DNA of 64,000 bases from NCBI GenBank assembly GCA_028583405.1, contig JAPTMU010000091.1, positions 185,401-249,400 of the forward strand. The letters are read 5' to 3'. The notes beneath the pieces were generated by a model. It did not search any database, was not told the DNA's origin, and saw only the letters and a program-made list of their open reading frames with translations. The position numbers were made by a program, and so were the translations under genes. This DNA comes from Pogonophryne albipinna. Lineage: Eukaryota > Chordata > Actinopteri > Perciformes > Artedidraconidae. This document shows, piece by piece, positions 20,860-30,608 of this stretch (the stretch's first letter is position 1; the number at the start of each line of letters is the position of its first letter).

Positions 20860-23800
20860 ATGGGGAGTGTGGAGGTTTTTTTGAGAGCGCCTTCAGAGAA
20901 GCAGCTGGAGGATTTCTCGCGTGAGCAGCTGGTCTATGTTGCGGAGCATTTCCGGTTGGATGTTGGGGATAAGAGAATGAAGGAGAACATGAGGGAGATT
21001 ATTAGGGCAAATCTGTTTGAGGAAGGGGTTTTAAAGGAGGCGTTGTCGACTGTTGGTCATGGTAAAGACAGGGTCGATATGTCTGGCGGCCATGATGCAG
21101 GCCTGACGTTTGAGCAGAGAGAGAGACTGTTGCTGTTGCAAACAGAAATGGAGAAGCTGGCAGTGGAAAAAACGAGGGGGGAGGTAGACATTAGAAGGCT
21201 TGAATTAGAGGTCCGGAGGTTGGGTTTACCTGTTGGTGATGCAAGCCAGGCTTCTAATCTCCCTCTTAGAGCAACCCCGTTTGACGTTGGCGGTAATCTG
21301 CGGGTTATGCCTCCGTTTAACGAACGAGATCCGGATACCTTTTTCTCCCTTTTTGAGCGTGTGGCTGAGGGTAGAGACTGGTCGGATGCTAATAGCACCT
21401 TATTGCTGCAGTGTGTGCTAACAGGTAGGGCCCAGGAAGCTTATTCTGCGCTAACGGTGGCGGAGAGCAAAGTGTATTTGACCGTTAAAACTGCTGTGTT
21501 GAAGGCTTACGAGTTGGTTCCGGAGGCCTATCGACAGAGGTTTCGGTCCTGGCAGAAGTCTGGGAGACAGACACATGTTGAGTTTGCCAGGGATCTAGTT
21601 ACCTCTTTCGGGAGGTGGTGTAACTCGTTGAGTGTGGATACGTATGTCGCATTAGGTGATTTAATGGTGTTGGAGCAATTTAAAAATTCTGTGCCCAGCC
21701 ACATTGCTGTTTACATCAGCGAGCGTAAGGTAAAAACTGCTGCAGAGGCTGCTGCTCTGGCAGATGACTATGTGTTAACGCACAGGGGCGGTCGCGACTT
21801 CAAGGTCCAGGATGAAGGAGGTAGATGGGAGGAGAAAACTAGGTCAAACTGGGTTAGACCAGAACGTGTGATGCGAGGCCAGGCACAGGGTGATTCAGAT
21901 ATATGTCATTTCTGCAGGGGGAGAGGACACTGGAAGGCTGACTGTCCCAAAGCTAGGGCTGGCAGGGGGGACCATGTAGGCCAGGGTAACTCTGCTGCTT
22001 GTGCGGTGTCAGTTAAACCTGTCCCTGTCATCTCCCCCTATCAGCAGGTTAATGAGCCATGCAGGTTGAAGGAACCGGATTTCTCTGCGTTTGTGTCAAA
22101 CGGATACGTGTCACTGGTGGGAAGTGACATCAGGGTGCCGGTAAAGGTTTTGAGGGACACCGCAGCATATGATTCCTACATTTTGAGCTCTGTGTTACCG
22201 TTTTCACACAAATCTGGAACGGGGGATTTTGTCCTGATGCAGGGGATGGGGATGAAGGTTGTGCCGGTTCCTCTGCATTTGCTTGTGCTTAACTCTGATT
22301 TGGTACAGGGTGAGGTCATCATGGGGGTCCGTCCTGTACTGCCGATTGAGGGTGTGGATATCATCCTGGGGAACGGCCTGGCTGGCAGCCGGGTGTGGGC
22401 TGAGGGCCCTCCGCCGCCTGTAGTGTCATCTTCACCCACAGTGACTGAGTACCCCGATGAGATCGCTAGGTGTTTTCCTGAGGCGTTTGTAGCCTGTGCG
22501 GTGACACGGGCTGGGAGCCGTGCCCAGGAGGAATCTGAGGAGGATGTGAGTGAAGTAGATTTTGTGGTTGTTCCTGACTCATTGTTGTCTGTTTCCCGCA
22601 GTGAGTTGGGGGTAGAGCAGAAGGCTGACGTCTCTCTCAGCCGGTTCTTTGAGGCGGTTCTTTCCACTGAGGATGGAAAGAGCACCACCGGTGGTTATCT
22701 GCTGCAGGGGGAGCTCCTAGTCAGAAAATGGTTATCACATGGGGAGGATTTCATCGGTGAGCCAGTGTTTCAGGTTGTGGTTCCGGTAAAATTTCGTGAG
22801 GAGGTTCTTAGGACCGCACATAATCAATTGGGACATCTGGGCGTCCGTAAAACGTATAACTACATCTTGCGGTATTTTTTTTGGCCTCTGCTAAAGAAAG
22901 ATGTGTCTGGGTATATCAGATCGTGTCACACATGCCAAATGACGGGTAAGCCAAATCAGAAGGTGAAACCTGCTCCTTTGTCTCCCATCCCAGCGGTAGG
23001 GCAAGCTTTTGATTATTTGATTATTGATTGCGTTGGGCCTTTACCTCGTTCTAAGGCAGGTAGTAATTATTTGCTTACTGTGATGTGTCAAAGCACAAGG
23101 TACCCGCTGCGTTCCATCACCACGAAGTCAGTTGTTAAAGCCCTGACACGGTTCATGTCAATTTTTGGAATCCCAAGAGTTATTCAGAGCGATCAGGGTT
23201 CAAACTTCTCGTCACATCTTTTTGCGCAAGTGGTGAAACAGTTGAGGGTCCAGCATAAGCAGTCTTCTGCATATCACGCACAGAGCCAAGGAGCGTTAGA
23301 GAGGTTCCATCAGACTCTGAAGTCTCTGTTACGGGGTTATTGTGTGGAGATGAATCAGGATTGGGAGGAGGGGCTGCCATGGCTCATGTTAGCAGCAAGA
23401 GAGGTTGTGCAGGAGAGTACAGGGTTTAGCCCTAATGAACTTGTGTTTGGCCACAGAGTGCGTGGGCCGCTTGCGTTGTTGAGCGATGCTGTCACGCCGT
23501 CAGAAACCCCAAGTAGTCTTGTGGATTATGTAAATGGGTTCCGGCATCGGCTGTATTCAGCTGCAGAGATGGCCAGGGAGAAGTTGTCGTCTGCCCAGGG
23601 TAAAATGAAGCGCCTGTATGACCGTAAAACCGAGCAGCGCTCGTTCAGTCCTGGTGATCAGGTCCTGGCTTTGTTGCCAATGGTTAATTCGCCGTTTCAG
23701 GCGAAATTTTCTGGCCCTTTCACAGTACTCGATCAGGTATCTGACCAAAATGTACTCCTGTCCACGCCGAAGCGTAGGAAAGCCACTCAACTCTGCCATG

Positions 23801-24813
23801 TAAACCTGCTGAAGTCGTACTATGGTAGTGAGTCAAAACCTCTCTCAGCAGCAGCGGCAGTGGGGAGTCAGTTCTTCGCAGGGGAGGATGATGGGGTGAC
23901 AGCGCCTGATGAGAGCTTGTTGCGGGGAAGATTGAAAAACACTGAAACTTTGCGGAGTCTGGAGTCACTGTTGGGTCATTTGTCGGCAGTAGAAAGATCT
24001 GAGTTGACGGTTCTGATTCGTAGTAATCTGGGTCTATTCGGTGATACACCAAGCCGAACACACATGTTAGTGCATGATATAGATGTAGAGGGGGCGCGTC
24101 CCATTCGCCAGCGTTTCTATCGTGTATCTGAGGAAAAACGCAAGGTCATGGACACCGAAATCAAGTACATGCTCGAAAATGGCATCGCCGAACTGTCTGG
24201 TTCAAGCTGGGCATCACCCTGTCTGCTTGTGGAGAAGTCGGATAAAAGTCCTAGGTTTTGCACAGATTATCGGAAGGTTAATACTGTTACTAAACCTGAT
24301 GCGTATCCACTGCCTCGTATGGATGATTGTATTGATCAAGTTGGTTCTGCGCAGTTTGTGAGCAAGTTTGATCTTCTCAAGGGTTACTGGCAGGTTCCAC
24401 TCTCCCCAAGGGCCAAGGAAATCTCCGCCTTTATTACACCCTCAGGGTTGTATTCCTATAATGTGATGAGTTTTGGTCTGCGTAATGCTCCCTCCACATT
24501 CCAGCGACTTATGAACAGGGTGGTGTCGGGGTTGGAAGGTTGTGCCGTGTACTTGGATGACGTTGTGATCTATAGCGATACGTGGGAGGAACATTTGGCC
24601 CGTATTAAGAGACTGTTCGACCGGTTGAGTGAGGCGTGCCTGACCGTGAACTTGGCAAAGTGTGACTTTGCAAAGGCCACCGTCACTTACCTCGGAAAAG
24701 TGGTAGGGCAGGGGACTGTGTGTGCCGTCGAGGCCAAAGTGAGTGCGATAACGAAGTACCCAGTTCCTACCACCAAAAAAGAACTTCAGCGTTTCCTTGG
24801 GTTAGTGGGTTAA
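20860..24813 (+). CDS. Gag-Pol of a Gmr1-type Ty3/gypsy retrotransposon, truncated in pol
   Basis: A single open frame of 1317 residues starts at the ATG at 20860; an upstream in-frame TTG is less likely. Order: Gag with zinc knuckle CHFCRGRGHWKADC near residue 348; protease with DTA near 431 and DIILGNG; integrase with HHCC zinc site (HNQLGH, CHTCQ) and D,D35E core (IIDCVG, SDQGSNF, GALERF), then a GPF module; reverse transcriptase last, with FCTDYRKVN, FDLLKGYWQVPL and YLDD. Integrase before reverse transcriptase is the Gmr1 arrangement, unlike ordinary gypsy elements. The frame stops at ELQRFLGLVG, so RNase H and the 3' LTR are missing. No internal stop codon is present, so the copy is fairly young. 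Confidence 0.92.
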   Translation: MGSVEVFLRAPSEKQLEDFSREQLVYVAEHFRLDVGDKRMKENMREIIRANLFEEGVLKEALSTVGHGKDRVDMSGGHDAGLTFEQRERLLLLQTEMEKLAVEKTRGEVDIRRLELEVRRLGLPVGDASQASNLPLRATPFDVGGNLRVMPPFNERDPDTFFSLFERVAEGRDWSDANSTLLLQCVLTGRAQEAYSALTVAESKVYLTVKTAVLKAYELVPEAYRQRFRSWQKSGRQTHVEFARDLVTSFGRWCNSLSVDTYVALGDLMVLEQFKNSVPSHIAVYISERKVKTAAEAAALADDYVLTHRGGRDFKVQDEGGRWEEKTRSNWVRPERVMRGQAQGDSDICHFCRGRGHWKADCPKARAGRGDHVGQGNSAACAVSVKPVPVISPYQQVNEPCRLKEPDFSAFVSNGYVSLVGSDIRVPVKVLRDTAAYDSYILSSVLPFSHKSGTGDFVLMQGMGMKVVPVPLHLLVLNSDLVQGEVIMGVRPVLPIEGVDIILGNGLAGSRVWAEGPPPPVVSSSPTVTEYPDEIARCFPEAFVACAVTRAGSRAQEESEEDVSEVDFVVVPDSLLSVSRSELGVEQKADVSLSRFFEAVLSTEDGKSTTGGYLLQGELLVRKWLSHGEDFIGEPVFQVVVPVKFREEVLRTAHNQLGHLGVRKTYNYILRYFFWPLLKKDVSGYIRSCHTCQMTGKPNQKVKPAPLSPIPAVGQAFDYLIIDCVGPLPRSKAGSNYLLTVMCQSTRYPLRSITTKSVVKALTRFMSIFGIPRVIQSDQGSNFSSHLFAQVVKQLRVQHKQSSAYHAQSQGALERFHQTLKSLLRGYCVEMNQDWEEGLPWLMLAAREVVQESTGFSPNELVFGHRVRGPLALLSDAVTPSETPSSLVDYVNGFRHRLYSAAEMAREKLSSAQGKMKRLYDRKTEQRSFSPGDQVLALLPMVNSPFQAKFSGPFTVLDQVSDQNVLLSTPKRRKATQLCHVNLLKSYYGSESKPLSAAAAVGSQFFAGEDDGVTAPDESLLRGRLKNTETLRSLESLLGHLSAVERSELTVLIRSNLGLFGDTPSRTHMLVHDIDVEGARPIRQRFYRVSEEKRKVMDTEIKYMLENGIAELSGSSWASPCLLVEKSDKSPRFCTDYRKVNTVTKPDAYPLPRMDDCIDQVGSAQFVSKFDLLKGYWQVPLSPRAKEISAFITPSGLYSYNVMSFGLRNAPSTFQRLMNRVVSGLEGCAVYLDDVVIYSDTWEEHLARIKRLFDRLSEACLTVNLAKCDFAKATVTYLGKVVGQGTVCAVEAKVSAITKYPVPTTKKELQRFLGLVG

Positions 24814-26339
24814 TAAGCTAAGCTAGAAGCTCTAACCTAGAGATGTTATGAAAAACATTGTTTTCATGCCAGCTACAATGAATGACCGAACGTAGCAGAC
24901 CAACTGTATAATATTACAATTGTAAGATGTTCTTGCTAAGCCTAGTCCATCACAGCACGTCATTTCCACACTATGGCTTGAATATTAACTTGTGCATGTG
25001 CTTTTTTTTAATCAGGTTTGTCCAAGAAACTTCTGAAACTTACACAGAACAAGGACTGTGACACGAAGTTGAAGAGGTGGCTGCGCAGCATAAAAAAACA
25101 TGTCTACTGGAGTGCGACGAGCACAACCTCGGGGCCGGAGAAGGTGGCAAGGTGGACGTCACTGGTCAACCACCTACAAAACGTTCACGTGCATGATGAC
25201 CCCCTGTTCCCCAAGTGCAAATAAACCTTACCTAAAAGGTGGTAAGTTCAATATTTCACTTCCTTCATAAGATCAACAATATAGAATGTAAATATAACAT
25301 TGTTGTTATGGCAAATTATTGTAATGTTCTAATGTGCTGGTGATTTACCTAATGTCTGTCATTTTACTCAAGGCTCAATAACACTCGCCAGAGTTGAAAC
25401 GATACTCACCAACAAGAGAGTTCTGTGAGAGATGTGCTAAAGCTAAGCCATCACTACCAGACCTCATCCCTGGAGTCCTTCCACAACTTAATTCTGCGTT
25501 TTACCCCAAAAATGTGGTTTTCCCCTTCATTGGAATGTTGTGCAGGTAATACACTGTATACTTTATTCTGTAGCATCTTATAACACAGTCACTGTTTAGT
25601 GGCATGAGGGTTTTATTCTGTCATAACACAAAGTCTCATTTTATTTTGCTATTCTATAGGTTGTGTCTCGCAGCAATGCATCACAACGAGAATGCTGGGC
25701 GTGACCAAGCGACAACTGCTGCAGAAAAACTTGTCTTCAAATTGGCTTATCCAAAATCAAAGAGGGGAGAGTGTACGGTCAAGCCTGTTAAGAACGACCC
25801 GACATACAGTAAGTTGAGAAATATTTGTTTTTATTTTTATTATTATTAACCGAACTTACATTTCAAATGATTAAGGATACAATGAACAATAAAAGTATTA
25901 CATTAAATACAAAAAGTGAATAACAATAACAAATTATTTATACAATGCTTTCTTTTTCAGTCTATGTGGATGAGCTGACGAGGCTTGTGTTTCACAAAGT
26001 CTTTCTGGACCCTACACCCTTTGTGGACGAGCGGAAACGAATCCACGTCCCAGAGGACCTGTCAACTCAATTTGACAGGCCCCCCAAGGAGGAAATGATT
26101 ATCAGCCGTTTCTCCCGTTTCCCCCCAAAGGAGGTCGAAATCCTACATATTGTCCAGCCAGATCTGGAAACTCCTGGCGCACAACACACTGATGCCTCGC
26201 CCTAAATATCCCCAGCACCAGCTTACAAAGCTGCGATACGCAAGATATCGAAAACGCTTATCAGGAGAGGAATGGATGATGTACAGTGTATAAATATACA
26301 TTCACACATTTTATACATTTGTAAAAATAAAGTTTGATG

Positions 26340-27260
26340 GAAATACTTAGTAGCCTTTCTTTCCTGAATGATTTGCTCCTATAACATATCATTCATATAT
26401 AGCAAACCATGATTTGATTTTTCATCAAATGGTAGTAGTTTATTACAGGTAACAATAACTTACTCTTCTTCCGTTGTATTTGTCAAAGGTCCGAAACTGT
26501 ATTTATAAATATTGTGGAGATTCTGCAGGGTGTATGGGTTCAAGCAGTTAGGCTCTAGTCCTGGGTGGTCAACCATGCAGTTAATGGGTTCTGGAACCTA
26601 TGAAGGTAAGATGTGTTACAAAACACGTTTAGCAATTAAACCAACTATGGGAAAGGTTTACAAAATAAACATTCAATTACTAAAAGTGCATATAATAGTC
26701 TATTGACTTGAAAAATATGTATGCTGTATATCTTGGTATATGTGTGCTACTGTTGGTGTTTTCAGCTAGCTGCCGACATAATGTAACTAAGCTAGGCTAC
26801 CTTTCTTATGCTATTGCAGCACATGTTCTCCGTCACTTGGCATCAAAGCGCAGTTTCCACAACGGCACCCAAATAACAACAGTTGTAGGTACATCTGAAA
26901 TGTAAGACATCTACTAGATAAAAACGTACCACAATGACACCGTTTGGTCTGCTCTAGTGAACGGCGAGGCAAGACTCGCGATTTGGTCTATTCTAGGATC
27001 GAAATTGTATGCTATATGTAAGCTATCTATTTATCTATCGATTCTCAAATCTAGTGTTGCTAAGTACCCGCTAAACCACTTTACGGCAGATGTCAACAGG
27101 GGCAGAGCCTCTCTGGTGGTTGACTAATCAGAACAGTGGCAGAGCTGACCAATCGGAGCACACTGGACGCACAGGAGGGTGGGGGCAGGAACTCCATCGA
27201 GCCGTTTAGCACAGGGAGTGAAAACTCATACTATACAGAGATAATGTATGAGAAACCAAT
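26340..27260. other. 3' non-coding part of the THAP transposon
   Basis: No coding exon is recognised between the end of the THAP gene and the conserved terminal ~90 bp (27265-27351). The sequence is A/T-rich at first and becomes G/C-rich after 27080. Confidence 0.4.
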
Positions 27261-27377
27261 CTGAGTTTGGAAAATTGCACAGTATTTTTCTATTGTAATA
27301 TCCCTCAACAATGGTATTATGATCAGTAGAAAGGACCATGCAATGAGACCTTTAACACTTTCTTTGCACTTCCATAG

Positions 27378-27466
27378 ATCATGTATCTAAACGAGAACAG
27401 GTCACTGTTCTTGGAACCACTCGGGGCCAAGGAAGAGCAGTTAAGCCGATGCAAAGATTTAACAAG
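27378..27466 (+). pseudogene. ULP1-like protease gene, exon with the acidic catalytic position
   Basis: Beginning 23 bases after the right TTAA of the THAP transposon, an acceptor (CCATAG) is followed by IMYLNENRSLFLEPLG and EEQLSRCKDLT. This continues directly from HWTLI at 19178. The family normally has an aspartate in the FLDPLG position; this copy has glutamate. The exon probably ends with AG before GCGAAT, a possible GC-type donor. If so, its last two bases join in phase with the exon at 46112. Confidence 0.75.
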
Positions 27467-27489
27467 GCGAATAAAATATAAGCTCTAAT

Positions 27490-27870
27490 AGCCGCGTTCA
27501 CACCGGAGTACTTTTCCCACAATAATTCACCAGAACTACGATATATTTGCGTTCACACCAAAAAGCCCCAGGAACTAAATTAGTTCATGAGAACCTTTTT
27601 ACCCCCTTTTTTGAAGTGAGTGCTGCGGAGGATGTGCAGCGTGGATTCAAGGAGAATATTGCCAGAAAACACCCCAGATGCTTCGCTGTCGTTAATTGAA
27701 GGATAACAGGTCGCTTACAGTTGTGACCCGTTACAGGTCACCTGCTAGAGAGCAGGTTCCTATGTCTGATTGGCTGGGCGGATTGCAAACCACGCCCTGT
27801 AAAACTCCCAAAAAGTTTTGTGAAGCCGCCATTTTTTTGCATTATTAGCATTAGCCCAGCGCAGAAACGC
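27490..27870. repeat. Fish interspersed repeat
   Basis: GCGTTCACACCGGAGTACTT and GCGTTCACACCAAAAAGCCC are phrases I associate with a common fish repeat. Its ends are not resolved. No coding sequence is seen. Confidence 0.4.
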
Positions 27871-28232
27871 AGAGAGACTACCCAGATAGCAAAAGATATT
27901 AATTCAACATTGGATTTTGGTTAAATTGGTTATTTTTGGTTGAGGTTGAAAAATCAATGTTGATTCAATGTGTTTTTACAGATACAATTTCAACGTTTGA
28001 AAAAATGTTGTTGAATCAATTTAATATAGATGCCGGTTTTTCAACGTTGAAATTCCCTACATTGAATTGACATTGTTTCAATGTGTGGCGCTCCCCTCTC
28101 GGGCGAGATCATGATACAGCGTCGGAGGCGGGGTCTGGTTCTTTCCTATGAGAGCTGCTGTGCATGAAGACAAAATGGCCCAACTTTTGAGAGAGCGAAA
28201 CGTCACAGATTACCCGTCATGCCTGTTGCACG

Positions 28233-29433
28233 TAGGGTTGGGTACCGAGAACCGGTTCCGGTTCGGAACCAACATTTCGATTCCAACGGCATCATTTAGA
28301 AATGTGAATTTCGGTTCCGCTTTTCGATGCCTGAGGAAATGTTTCTCCCGCTCTCCGTAGCCGACTGTATGACTGCGGCGGGGCGGGAAATGTAGCGTTG
28401 TACCTACACTTCCTACAGCGTAACCTGAGACCAGGGCCGGCCCGTCGCACTGGCGTTATAGATGTTCGCCTCGGGCGCCAGATCTGTGGAGGCGCTGCGC
28501 TGACAGCTCTGGGAGGGAAAACAAAAAGTTTTGACCGTTGGTGCTGATCCTAATGTTCGGCCTTGATGTAACAACATTCATAATTAAGTAAATGTAACAC
28601 CCTTTTTCACCCCGGTTACACGTTTCATTCGCCCTGTACGATGGGCGCTGTAAGTGATGAAAATGGGGGATGTTGGCTTATCTGGCACCCGCAGCTCACA
28701 GCCAAAATGCGAGTGAGCGAGGGAGAGAGGGAGGGTGCACCGGAACCGGCGCTGTTATTAGCATCTGGTGCTAGCTGCTCTAACGGAAGAAGAAGATGTT
28801 TCTACAACAAGGTGGAGGAGAGTCCTCTCCAGTCAGACTGAGGCTGATAACTACAGCTCAGTGAGGTAAAGGACTCTGAGGGTTTAGATAGTTCACTTTA
28901 GTCTAAGTTATCTCAGTGGGTCTCAAACGGTTTGATCACAATTTATGTAAACACATATTTCCAAGGCACTCCTTTATAATGATTGGGATAAAACAGGTTT
29001 GAAATCATTTCAATGTAAACTATAGGACAGTAAACCAGACATATCGTTTACAACTGGAGAGATAAAAAAATATGCATAAATAAAATAGTAAAATAAGATA
29101 TGAATGAACAACAAAAATAAAATACGTTACTCTGGTAGGTTACTGGTTATGTTCACATACACATTTGATTTTCTCAACAAGAACTGTTCTTTAAAAGTTG
29201 GATTGTCTCAGGTTACAGTTACATAGCAGTGAATATAAACAGATTAATGTGAATATTACTGTAAACTAACCTGTGTAAAAGTTTCTCGAATAAATGTAAT
29301 TTTTTTAGTGGAAGAAGCGTGTATCATTTTTTTACCCTGCCTCAAAGAACCGGAATTGAGAACCGTTAAAAACCGGAATCGAAAAGTAGAATCGGAATCA
29401 GAATCGCGGAAATTCAAACGATACCCAACCCTA
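28233..29433 (+). mobile_element. Non-autonomous hAT element, copy 2
   Basis: It begins TAGGGTTGGGTACCGAG and ends CGATACCCAACCCTA, flanked by a perfect 8-bp duplication GTTGCACG (28225-28232, 29434-29441). It is the same family as 12598-13812 but keeps the AACCGGTTCCGGTTCGG part of the ends. It lies within the left part of the CACTA element. Confidence 0.93.
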
Positions 29434-29702
29434 GTTGCACGTTGCACTTAATCTTGAAAGCACGTTGGTCACGTGGAAGAGCGTACACCTCAGGGTGTGG
29501 AGGAAGGCAGGCTTCAGTTCAGTTGCCGCCAAGCCGCTTGAAGAGAAGAGACAGATATCACAAATCGGTAAGAAATGTAAGGTGACCGTTGCGCATGCCT
29601 ACTCTATATGTTTACCTCAGTTACACCCGGTTATGTTTTTTAGGCTATTCCAGAGCGCAAAAGAGGGAACTAATTACTTATAATAATATATATCATCAAC
29701 GA

Positions 29703-30018
29703 ATTTAACGTCGTTCATCGCATGACGCAGTTGATATTTTATTGCCCTGACTAGCACCTAGCTAACACAATCTGACATTAAACTCTACCATCCTACAGAA
29801 ATTACATAAAGTGTCCACTGATGCAGTCAAGCTAAAGCATTATTTAGGATATTTGGGTGAAATTGTGCATATTTTTTGTTATAATATAGCCTATATCATA
29901 AATTAATTAAACCGTTCATCGAATGACGCAGTTGATATTTTCTTGCCCTGGCTAGCACCTAGCTAACGCAGCAGATACACTAGCTAACACAATCTGACAT
30001 TAAACTCTACCATCCTAC
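29703..30018. repeat. Tandem duplication within the CACTA element
   Basis: About 95 bases (CGTTCATCG, ATGACGCAGTTGATATTTT through ACTCTACCATCCTAC) occur at 29712-29798 and again at about 29912-30018. The second copy has a small insertion, CAGCAGATACACTAG. A hAT element later inserted at the end of the second copy. Confidence 0.75.
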
Positions 30019-30314
30019 TAGGGATGCCAGCGATTAATCGATTATTCGTTACAGTCTCCATAATCGAAGATTATTTTTAAAATTCGATTTTATTTATATG
30101 TTTTTTTGTTTTTTTGTCTGGCTTAGTTTCAACCAAAATATCGACTAATGCTCATAATAGTAATAGTATTAATAATTGTAAATGGCCATTGGTCACACCA
30201 CCAGTTTGTTTTACTGTAAACTTGGAGGAAGCCAGCAGCGCAGGCTGTGCAGAGTGCAGCTTGCTCCACACCGACCCCGCCGATTTTGATCATGGTCAGT
30301 TTCTGGCATCCCTA
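30019..30314. mobile_element. Short non-autonomous hAT element
   Basis: The 296-bp element has ends TAGGGATGCCAG and CTGGCATCCCTA and a perfect 8-bp duplication CATCCTAC (30011-30018, 30315-30322). The inside shows ATTAATCGATTA-type sequence typical of this fish hAT group. Confidence 0.93.
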
Positions 30315-30608
30315 CATCCTACAGAATAGGATATTTGGGTAAAATGTATGTCCTAGGGGTCCTGGACTCCCGGTTGAAGACCCATGGAATAAAACATGTA
30401 ATTCTAGGGAATTTCGTCCGTACAGTTATATTTGCATTGCACCAGGAGGCTGATATATATTTTTACTGTTAGTTTATGCATACTTTTTTTTAATCTGCTT
30501 TGTTTTCCTCCATTTTCAGGATTATACTACAAGACGAGTCAAGGGGATCACTGCAATACACAAGGCCAAGTAAAGTAATTATAGCAGCGCCACCTCTCTT
30601 TACCTAAG

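Larger units (their letters stand above)
20053..24813 (+). mobile_element. Gmr1-type LTR retrotransposon, 3'-truncated
   Basis: LTR, primer-binding site, a leader of about 480 bases and the Gag-Pol frame are collinear. The element ends abruptly at about 24811. THAP-intron sequence continues to the exon 2 acceptor at 25014-25015, so it sits inside the first long intron of the THAP gene. Loss of the 3' end happened at or after integration. Confidence 0.85.
19501..26205 (+). pseudogene. THAP-domain protein gene of the transposon, degraded
   Basis: Exon 1 (19501-19764) encodes a C2CH THAP zinc-binding domain, a DNA-binding module: CCLSC, then WLTFTVPADL, VVCARHFTDQSFKN and the closing AVPTLF box. 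After the inserted retrotransposon, later exons lie at about 25016-25243, 25373-25547, 25661-25808 and 25961-26205. They encode KHVYWSATSTTSG, MLCRLCLAAMHHNENAGRDQ, KRGECTVKPVKNDPTY and YVDELTRLVFHKVFLDPTPF. The last parts match a protein family I remember as multi-copy in fish. A one-base deletion before the end of exon 2 and two shifts in exon 3 break the frame. AATAAA at about 26326 could end the transcript. Confidence 0.8.
19226..27351 (+). mobile_element. THAP-domain DNA transposon, 8.1 kb with a nested retrotransposon
   Basis: The left end is AGGTCCCATGTCATG after TTAA (19222-19225). The right end, in reverse, is AGGTCTCATTGCATG next to TTAA (27352-27355); 12 of 15 positions match. TTAA on both sides is the expected target duplication. 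It carries one multi-exon THAP gene (19501-26205), which is interrupted in an intron by the Gmr1-type element. It is inserted in an intron of the ULP1-like gene. Related non-coding copies lie at 3120-6000 and 39571-39756. TTAA recalls piggyBac-type elements, but no piggyBac transposase is recognised. Confidence 0.75.

Noticed and set aside
22176..22688. 170-residue minus-strand frame inside the retrotransposon
   Set aside because: It is the shadow of the Gag-Pol frame, with no recognisable domain of its own.
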